Assembly: GCA_031258035.1 (NCBI GenBank)
Contig: JAIRNL010000175.1
Span: 1-10,632 of the forward strand
From: Azoarcus sp.
GTDB taxonomy: Bacteria; Pseudomonadota; Gammaproteobacteria; Burkholderiales; Rhodocyclaceae
Direction of reading: 5' to 3'
DNA: 10,632 nucleotides
Positions 5,969 to 10,632 of this stretch are shown here, piece by piece. Below the pieces are notes generated by a model that was not told the DNA's origin, searched no databases, and worked only from the letters and a program-made list of their open reading frames with translations. Position 1 is the first letter of the stretch; every line of letters starts with the position of its first letter. The position numbers were made by a program, and so were the translations under genes.

Positions 5969-7471
5969 ATGACTTCGATCGTCACGCTCAAAGCCAGTGA
6001 TGGCTCGCAAATCCGCTTCGTCGACGAGCGCAAGGCCTCCGGCGGGCTCAAGGACGTCTTTTTCTCTCCCGACAGGGACTACGTGGTCGCGTTTTACCGG
6101 GACAAAATGGATGTAGTGGGGCGCGAGCGCCTCGCCCTCATCACCGGCACCTACCGGGAGCGGATATTCAACCAGGAAGGCGGCGACTATCTGAAAAAAC
6201 TGTTCGTCTGGCCGACGGCAACCGTCGAATACGACAACAGGACAGGCGTGGTCGTCCCCTTCTTCGACAAGGATTTCTTCTTCAGATACGGTTCGCGCGA
6301 CGACGACCGCCTGCTCGGCATCCGCAACCGCGAAAAAGAAGGCAAATGGTTCGCCTCCGCCAAGAACCGCGCGAAATTCCTCGATCCGCGCGAACTCGGC
6401 GACGGCATGACGCAACTCAAGACCTGCCTGATGATCGCGCGCGCCGTGCGCCGCCTGCATACGGCCGGACTGGCTCACTCGGATCTCAGCTACAAGAACG
6501 TACTGCTCGATCCGTCCTCCGGACGCGCCTGCCTCATCGACCTCGACGGCCTGGTCGTGCCCGGCAAGTTTCCACCAGACGTTGCCGGCACGCCGGACTT
6601 CTTCGCGCCCGAAGTCGTGGCGACCGCAAAACTCGACCGCCACGACCCGCAACGCTTCCTGCCCTCGCGCCTCACCGACCAGCACGCGCTGGCTGTGCTC
6701 ATCTACATGAACCTCCTGTTTCGCCACCCGTTGAAAGGCGACAAGGTGCATGACATGAACGACACACAGCGCGACGAAGACCTGGCCATGGGCGAGCGCG
6801 CCCTCTTCATCGAACATCCGGCCGACCCCTCCAATCGCGTCAGGCTCGCCGGCGTCTCACCCGCCGAGCTTCCATGGAAAGACACCGCGAAACTGCCCTA
6901 CACGATCACCGGCCCCTACCTGTCCAGCCTGATCCAGGACGCCTTCATCGACGGACTGCACCGGCCGGACAGCCGCCCGACCGCCGATCAATGGGAGAGC
7001 GCGCTGGTCAAGACCATGGATCTGCTCCAACCGTGCCAGAACCCGAACTGCCTGCAAAAGTGGTTCGTGTTCGACAACAGCACGAAACCACGCTGCCCCC
7101 ATTGCGGCACGCCTTTCCGGGGCAAGCTCCCGATCCTGAACCTCTACTCGTCGTACAGGGAAGGCAATTTCCGCCCGGACAATCACCGCCTGATGGTCTA
7201 TTCCGGCCAGTCCGTTTTCTCCTGGCACGCCAATCGCCTCGTATTCCCCAACGAACGCCTGAGTTCCGCGCAAGCGAAGCGCGTCGGCTATTTCGTGCAG
7301 CACGGCGGGGAATGGTATTTCGTGAATGAGACCTTGCCGGGTCTGCGCGATGTGCGCAACAATCTCGCCGTCCCGCCTGGCGGCAAGGTCAAGCTCGAGG
7401 ATGGCGCGCAGCTCCTGTTTTCAGAAGAAAATGGCGGGCGCTTGTGCGCCGTCCAGATGGCCGGGCAATAA
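5969..7471 (+). CDS. Divergent Ser/Thr protein kinase with zinc ribbon and FHA-like C-terminus
   Basis: 500 residues. Kinase-like domain about 1-330: a glycine-containing turn (ASGGLKDVFFS), the catalytic loop H170-S-D172-L-S-Y-K-N177-V-L-L, and the metal-binding segment I-D191-L-D193-G194 in place of DFG, followed by GTPDFFAPEVV resembling the APE segment. The usual VAxK lysine is not obvious: the matching strand reads VVAFYRDK. A zinc ribbon follows (C356-x4-C361-x14-C376-x2-C379), and then a beta-rich tail (about 395-500) compatible with an FHA-like phosphopeptide-binding fold. The frame is open from 5804, but the ATG at 5969, 10 bases after the phosphatase stop, gives the conserved-looking start MTSIVTLKASDGSQIRFVDE. 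It has only GGGCCCGGG before it, so translation probably depends on re-initiation. Predicted to phosphorylate targets in the same pathway as the neighbouring PP2C and vWA proteins. Confidence 0.87.
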   Translation: MTSIVTLKASDGSQIRFVDERKASGGLKDVFFSPDRDYVVAFYRDKMDVVGRERLALITGTYRERIFNQEGGDYLKKLFVWPTATVEYDNRTGVVVPFFDKDFFFRYGSRDDDRLLGIRNREKEGKWFASAKNRAKFLDPRELGDGMTQLKTCLMIARAVRRLHTAGLAHSDLSYKNVLLDPSSGRACLIDLDGLVVPGKFPPDVAGTPDFFAPEVVATAKLDRHDPQRFLPSRLTDQHALAVLIYMNLLFRHPLKGDKVHDMNDTQRDEDLAMGERALFIEHPADPSNRVRLAGVSPAELPWKDTAKLPYTITGPYLSSLIQDAFIDGLHRPDSRPTADQWESALVKTMDLLQPCQNPNCLQKWFVFDNSTKPRCPHCGTPFRGKLPILNLYSSYREGNFRPDNHRLMVYSGQSVFSWHANRLVFPNERLSSAQAKRVGYFVQHGGEWYFVNETLPGLRDVRNNLAVPPGGKVKLEDGAQLLFSEENGGRLCAVQMAGQ

Positions 7472-7516
7472 CAACGCACAAACCCGCGAAAACCCCACTC
7501 TTTAGGAATCACACTG

Positions 7517-8563
7517 ATGGAACATTTCGGCTTCCCACTGGAGACGATCCTGATCTTTCTCGCCGTCGTTGCGGTATCGGTCTATCTCGACCTGTTCGCC
7601 CACAAGAAGCGCACCGAGATCACGCTGGGCGACGCCGCGCGCTGGTCGCTCTTCTGGGTCGGGCTCGCGCTCGCCTTCTATGGCTACCTGTGGGGGCGCT
7701 TCGGCAAGGAATGGGCGGATCTCTACCTGGCTGGCTACGCGCTCGAAAAATCCCTCTCGGTCGACAACCTGATGGTATTCATGGCGATTTTCGCCTCCTT
7801 CAGCATCAAGGGCATTCTTCAGCACCGTATCCTCTATTACGGCATCATCGGCGCGCTGGTCTTTCGCGCCGTCTTCGTCGTCATCGGCACGGGGCTGTTC
7901 CAAGCCAGTCCCTGGGTCGGCTTCGTCTTTGCGGCCTTCGTGGTCTGGAGCGCGATCAAGATGTTGCAGCAATCGGACGACGAAGAAGACATCGAGGACT
8001 ATTCCAACCACTGGTCCGTCAGGCTGACCGGCAAGCTGGTTCCGGTCTATACGAAGCTGCATCTGGATCGCTTTTTCGTCCGTCACAAACAATTGTTCGA
8101 CAACAGCGACAGCGGCAATGGCGGCGGCGCCCCGGGCGTGACGCGCCAGGGCGCCCTGTACGCGACGCCGGCTTTCCTGTGCCTGATGGCGATCGAGACC
8201 TCCGACATCGCCTTCGCCTTCGACTCGGTACCGGCCGTCATTGCCGTGACGCAGGAGCCGCTGCTCGTGTATGCCGCGATGATCTTCGCCATCCTGGGCC
8301 TGCGCAGCCTGTATTTCGTGCTTGCCGCCCTCACGAAATACCTGGTGCACCTCGAAAAAGCGGTGATCGGCCTGCTTTTCTTCATCGGCGCGAAAATGGC
8401 GCTCCAGTCCTGGAATCACGCCATCGGCGACACAGGCTTCCACATCTCCCCCGGCTGGAGCCTGGTCATCGTGCTCGGCATGCTGGCTGGCGGCGTCGTT
8501 GCCTCCTTTCTCTTTCCGCAAAACCAGGAACCGGAAAGCGAGGCACAGGAAACGAAAGACTGA
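7517..8563 (+). CDS. terC: TerC family integral membrane protein
   Basis: 348 residues, close to the length of classical TerC. About nine hydrophobic segments are visible (roughly residues 7-24, 44-60, 82-96, 106-125, 129-148, 214-235, 248-275, 283-300, 317-340). The two family motifs are present: ALEKSLSVDNLMVF (75-88; D83, N84) and AIETSDIAFAFDSVPAV (225-241; E227, D230, D236). These acidic residues within membrane segments are thought to bind metal ions. TerC proteins sit in the inner membrane and are tied to tellurite resistance and, in several bacteria, to Mn2+ efflux or metal loading of exported enzymes. A soluble loop of about 70 residues lies between segments 5 and 6. AGGAA lies 8 bases before the ATG. 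The gap to the kinase gene is 45 bases with no terminator, so it is probably the last gene of the operon. Confidence 0.95.
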   Translation: MEHFGFPLETILIFLAVVAVSVYLDLFAHKKRTEITLGDAARWSLFWVGLALAFYGYLWGRFGKEWADLYLAGYALEKSLSVDNLMVFMAIFASFSIKGILQHRILYYGIIGALVFRAVFVVIGTGLFQASPWVGFVFAAFVVWSAIKMLQQSDDEEDIEDYSNHWSVRLTGKLVPVYTKLHLDRFFVRHKQLFDNSDSGNGGGAPGVTRQGALYATPAFLCLMAIETSDIAFAFDSVPAVIAVTQEPLLVYAAMIFAILGLRSLYFVLAALTKYLVHLEKAVIGLLFFIGAKMALQSWNHAIGDTGFHISPGWSLVIVLGMLAGGVVASFLFPQNQEPESEAQETKD

Positions 8564-8629
8564 AACCGAAACCCCGGCTCACGGCTGTCCGCACCGCCTT
8601 CGTCCTGGCTCGGCGCGCGACATTTCCCT

Positions 8630-8660
8630 GCGGCGAGCCGTCTGAAAAGACGCTCGCCGC
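8630..8660 (+). terminator. Strong hairpin downstream of terC, candidate terminator
   Basis: An inverted repeat with arms GCGGCGAG/CTCGCCGC and an inner CGTCT/AGACG pair (one bulged C) closes on a GAAA tetraloop. It lies 67 bases after the terC stop and before the next promoter. No T-run follows on either strand, so it may be a Rho-dependent or processing structure rather than a classical intrinsic terminator. Confidence 0.4.
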
Positions 8661-8693
8661 TCACGTCCGCCGGATAAATAAATCCGAATCGCA

Positions 8694-8721
8694 TGGACGG
8701 TGGGCGGAGGCTTGCTATACT
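8694..8721 (+). promoter_or_regulatory. Candidate extended -10 promoter for the two small genes
   Basis: TATACT (8716-8721) is preceded by TGC, giving an extended -10 (TGCTATACT). TGGACG (8694-8699, 4 of 6) stands 16 bases upstream as a weak -35. The -10 element is 37 bases before the ATG at 8759, leaving room for a short leader. It implies that the small gene pair is expressed independently of terC. Confidence 0.55.
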
Positions 8722-8758
8722 TGCTCGCATTCCACCGAAGCACTGACAGGAGAAAACG

Positions 8759-9034
8759 ATGCCTGCCGTAACGCAAGAACTGCCCAGGAGCTACATGACC
8801 GAAGCCCAGCGCCAGGGCTTGAGCCAGAATGGCGTTTATCTGGCTGAATCCCAGGCCGCGGAAAAAGCGGGCGACGAAGAAGCAGCCTGGAAATGGCTGA
8901 GCCATGCCCACCTCCCCGCGCATTCACTCATGTCGCTCAAGAAAAACCTGGGCGCGGATTTCATCCGCACGAAAGGTTTGAAGACCGACTCCGCCGACGC
9001 GCAATATGGCCTTGGCTGGTTGGATGCCGAGTAG
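8759..9034 (+). CDS. Small hypothetical protein, first gene of a two-gene unit
   Basis: 91 residues; I do not recognise a named domain. The start is well supported: AGGAGA 5 bases before the ATG and an extended -10 promoter further upstream. The protein is Ala/Glu/Lys-rich and probably helical in the middle (ESQAAEKAGDEEAAWKWLSH, reminiscent of a single TPR-like helical hairpin), with a C-terminal part reading LGADFIRTKGLKTDSADAQY. No signal peptide, membrane segment or cysteine cluster. The next gene begins 6 bases after the stop, so the two are almost certainly co-translated. The small-first, larger-second layout is compatible with a two-component module such as toxin-antitoxin, but no family motif supports that. 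Confidence 0.75.
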   Translation: MPAVTQELPRSYMTEAQRQGLSQNGVYLAESQAAEKAGDEEAAWKWLSHAHLPAHSLMSLKKNLGADFIRTKGLKTDSADAQYGLGWLDAE

Positions 9035-9040
9035 GAAACA

Positions 9041-9580
9041 ATGGAAAACGAACGCCTGCTGAGGCTGAACCACCTGATGACGATGGCCGATGGCTGGATT
9101 GACGAACTGGCGAAAACACGGGAAGCCGAACGTTTGCGTGAAGCGCATCGCAATTTGTGGAGCCATTTCAGGGAAATCGGCAAGAGCCCGGACTTGACGC
9201 TGATCGTGGCCGCCGAAAAAGCCATGCTCAATAACGAACTGACCCAGCACGCCAACAGCAAAGGCATGCTCTCCAGCCTGAACGCGGCCCTGGCGGAATT
9301 GACCGTCATCGAGAAACTTTTGTCCATTGTCGATGACCCGCAAGAATACCGCCGGGTCGACCAATCCCATCTCCTCCCCAAAAACCGCGAAGCGGGCCTC
9401 CCGCTGGACGAAGCGCGGCAAGCCTTCAAATCCCATTACGCCCGTTTGGGCAATCTGGACAAAGCCAGGCTCTCCGAAGACGAAAAAGCCATCATCGAAG
9501 CCAGAAGAAACAACATGCTGGAAGCGGGAAAACGCTACGCCCGGCGTCAAATAAAAACACTGGGACTTTCAGAAAACTGA
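9041..9580 (+). CDS. Hypothetical helical protein, second gene of a two-gene unit
   Basis: 179 residues, not recognised. Composition is highly charged and helix-favouring: RLNHLMTMADGWIDELAKTR at the start, EAERLREAHRNLW, then AAEKAMLNNELTQHANSKGM and a basic C-terminal helix (MLEAGKRYARRQIKTLGL). There are no cysteines, signal peptide or membrane segments, so it is likely cytoplasmic. The start lies 6 bases after the stop of the 91-residue gene; AGGAAA lies just before the ATG. The many A-rich codons (GAA, AAA) differ slightly from the GC-rich choice in the Ter genes. No terminator is clear after the stop; the next 970 bases on this strand hold no gene. Confidence 0.72.
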   Translation: MENERLLRLNHLMTMADGWIDELAKTREAERLREAHRNLWSHFREIGKSPDLTLIVAAEKAMLNNELTQHANSKGMLSSLNAALAELTVIEKLLSIVDDPQEYRRVDQSHLLPKNREAGLPLDEARQAFKSHYARLGNLDKARLSEDEKAIIEARRNNMLEAGKRYARRQIKTLGLSEN

Positions 9581-9608
9581 GCGCGAAGGGCAAGACAGGA
9601 AGCGCCGT

Positions 9609-9845
9609 GCGACAGGCTTTTTCCAGTGCCTTGCGCGTTTCGTCTTTTTCCAATACGTCGATTTTGCCGCGATTGGGGCCTTGGCATTTTTCCCAGGCGG
9701 CGGCGCAGGCAGCCAGCGGCGCTTCGAGCAGGGCTTGCTGGCTGAGGGTTTGCCATTGGCTGTAGTGGGCCAGGACATAGTTGTAGAAATTTCTGGCTCA
9801 TTCGAGGAAAGGGCCGTCGGCGCGGGGGATGTAGTCGGTATTCAT
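9609..9845 (-). pseudogene. Broken hypothetical gene: in-frame TGA and missing 3' part
   Basis: An ATG at 9845 with an AAGGAAA ribosome binding site begins MNTDYIPRADGPFLE and then meets TGA at 9798-9800. Read through, the same frame goes on as a sensible protein: ARNFYNYVLAHYSQWQ, then ALLEAPLAACAAAWEKCQ, GPNRGKIDVLEKDETRKALE. A TGG-to-TGA change would give FLEWARNFYNYV. Protein-like sequence fades after KALEKACR (about 9609), only 29 bases from the stop of the convergent 179-residue gene, so the 3' part has been lost. I recall hypothetical proteins that start M-x-x-DYIP and have this kind of helical region, but no function is known to me. A sequencing error at the TGA is possible, but would not explain the missing 3' end. 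Confidence 0.6.
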
Positions 9846-9917
9846 GGGTGTTTCCTTTTCAGGTGATGGCGGGGCTTCCCCCGGTGAAGGAAGCCGGGAT
9901 TTTCCACAGGGCGTTTC

Positions 9918-10103
9918 CACGGCGTTTCCGTGGAGGTCTACGGAAGTTCCGTAGGCTTCCACGGGGTTTTCGTAGAGGTCTACGGAACCTTCGTAGACTT
10001 CCACGGCGTTTCCGTAGACCGCCACGGAGGTTCCGTAGAGGTCTACGAGGTTTCCGTAGACGTCTACGCGGTTCCCGTAGACCTCCCCGGAATCGCCGTG
10101 GAC
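9918..10103 (-). repeat. 21-bp palindromic tandem repeat (8 units plus 1 degenerate)
   Basis: Eight consecutive 21-bp units fill 9918-10085 and a decayed ninth reaches 10103. The minus-strand consensus is about GACGTCTACGGAAACNCCGTA. Read in frame, each unit gives a heptapeptide of the form (D/E)-(V/L)-Y-G-N-x-V. Units are strongly dyad-symmetric: CTACGGAAGTTCCGTAG (9938-9954) is a perfect 17-base palindrome and CGTAGACGTCTACG (10055-10068) a perfect 14-base one. As a result the plus strand also reads as Val-rich heptads. It lies between two gene fragments on the same strand. Confidence 0.88.
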
Positions 10104-10438
10104 CGAACGCCCATGCGTGTAATTCAGGCGCGCGCGCCAGTCTTCATTGAAACGATGCGTGAGGGCAAGCGAGGCATCCGTCCCTTGGGCACGGAAGGCG
10201 CTCCAGTCGGCGTAAACATTATCCGAGCGGAAAAAGGGCGTTTTCGCGCCATCGGCGAAAGCAACGGAGAAACCGGTATAAGCGCCGCCGCCGTGGGAAT
10301 TCTGGTCGGAATGCTCCAGCGCCAGCGAAATTTCCGTGGTGGAGCCAAGACTTGCTCAACGGACGCCTGGAATTCATGCGTCGGGCGTTTGCGCACAAGG
10401 TTGATACTGCCCGCCGGGTCGCCCGCGCCGGGGGAGGC
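10104..10438 (-). pseudogene. Fragment of a TonB-dependent siderophore receptor
   Basis: Two out-of-register pieces. From 10438 leftward the frame reads GAGDPAGSINLVRKRPTHEF and on to QASVE, the hallmark end of the plug domain in ferric-siderophore receptors (FpvA/FhuE type). From about 10352 a second frame reads SLGSTTEISLALEHSDQ, then FADGAKTPFFRSDNVYADWS, then LTHRFNEDWRARLNYTHG, which fits the first barrel strands of the same family. The expected several dozen residues between these pieces are missing and the frame is shifted at 10350-10365. The signal peptide, TonB box, most of the plug and nearly all of the barrel are absent. It therefore cannot make a working receptor and is a relic, joined directly to the 21-bp repeat array at its downstream end. 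Confidence 0.82.
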
Positions 10439-10518
10439 AGGGATTGCCGCAGCGTTTCGCGCCTCGCCTTTGGCGGTTCTTCCCGTCCCCCGCGCCCGGC
10501 CCCCCGCCATCCGCGCGG

Positions 10519-10524
10519 TATAAT
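10519..10524 (+). promoter_or_regulatory. Perfect -10 hexamer before the AAA-ATPase-like gene
   Basis: TATAAT matches the sigma-70 -10 consensus at all six positions and stands 29 bases before the ATG at 10553, in an otherwise very GC-rich stretch. No convincing -35 is found 16-18 bases upstream. The leader would be about 20 bases and includes the AGGAG ribosome binding site (10540-10544). Confidence 0.5.
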
Positions 10525-10552
10525 CCCGCGCACGCATCCAGGAGCGCCCGCC

Positions 10553-10632
10553 ATGCCTCGCAAGAAACTCCCCATCGGCATCCAGACCTTCCGCGAAATC
10601 CGCGAGGACAATTGCTACTACGTCGACAAGAC
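10553..10632 (+). CDS. AAA-ATPase-like / PD-(D/E)XK nuclease-related protein (N-terminal part)
   Basis: Only 26 complete codons are in the window: MPRKKLPIGIQTFREIRED followed by NCYYVDK. The pattern K-LPIGIQ-x-FxxIRE-x-x-xYYVDKT is the classic start of the large family with an N-terminal AAA-ATPase-like domain (the Walker A region comes soon after) and a C-terminal PD-(D/E)XK-like domain, usually a little over 500 residues. Its members are often found in variable, repeat-rich or mobile regions; their biological role is not established. The start is supported by AGGAG 8 bases upstream and a TATAAT element. Whether the gene is intact beyond the edge cannot be seen. Confidence 0.85.
   Translation, partial: MPRKKLPIGIQTFREIREDNCYYVDK

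Noticed and set aside
7502..8521. A 339-codon minus-strand frame opposite terC
   Set aside because: Charged, low-complexity translation; the sense strand carries both TerC signature motifs and the membrane segments.
9918..10103. CRISPR array
   Set aside because: The units are contiguous 21-bp repeats without unique spacers.
9930..10523. A 197-codon plus-strand frame across the 21-bp repeats
   Set aside because: Its start lies inside the palindromic repeats, and its later part is antisense to the receptor relic; no ribosome binding site or domain.
10219..10611. Minus-strand frame of 130 codons near the right end
   Set aside because: Arg/Pro-rich and overlapping the start of the AAA-ATPase-like gene; the receptor-like sequence lies in other frames of this stretch.

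Overview
The window (roughly 60-65% GC by eye) looks like a chromosomal segment of a betaproteobacterium, possibly Rhodocyclales-like. The reasons are the rpsF-priB-rpsR-rplI operon (priB inside this operon is a beta/gammaproteobacterial trait), an adjacent indolepyruvate:ferredoxin oxidoreductase gene, and the codon and GC character. The genus cannot be fixed from the sequence alone.

Layout. (1) 1-1717, minus strand: the start of an indolepyruvate ferredoxin oxidoreductase beta subunit gene (iorB-like, cut by the window edge), then, upstream on the same strand, the compact operon rpsF, priB, rpsR, rplI. This operon ends in a strong intrinsic terminator at 190-216. (2) 1718-1941: a divergent intergenic region with one candidate promoter facing each way. 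(3) 1942-8563, plus strand: a six-gene set made of three von Willebrand A (vWA) proteins of the TerY type (the third with a C-terminal TerY-C/zinc-ribbon part), a PP2C-type phosphatase with an N-terminal Ig-like domain, a divergent Ser/Thr kinase with a zinc ribbon and a possible FHA-like tail, and a TerC-family membrane protein. This is the 'TerY-phosphorylation triad' (vWA + PP2C + kinase) described by comparative genomics of tellurium-resistance/stress systems, here with three vWA paralogues and a linked TerC. (4) 8564-8758: a hairpin and a good extended -10 promoter, leading into two tightly spaced small genes of unknown function (8759-9580). (5) 9581-10552: a gene graveyard on the minus strand. 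It holds a fragment of a TonB-dependent siderophore receptor with an internal deletion, an eight- or nine-unit 21-bp palindromic tandem repeat, and a fragment of a hypothetical gene with an in-frame TGA and no 3' part. (6) 10553-end: the first 26 codons of an AAA-ATPase-like/PD-(D/E)XK family protein behind a perfect TATAAT.

How the genes may work together. Kinase and phosphatase presumably set the phosphorylation state of target proteins. The vWA proteins, each with a complete metal-ion-dependent adhesion site, are likely the metal-dependent scaffold or sensor partners. TerC is the membrane component, linked in other bacteria to tellurite and Mn/metal stress. The short gaps (3 bp between vWA3 and PP2C, 10 bp between PP2C and kinase) imply co-expression and translational coupling. 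The functional link is inference from gene content and order; the individual domain calls are well supported by visible motifs.
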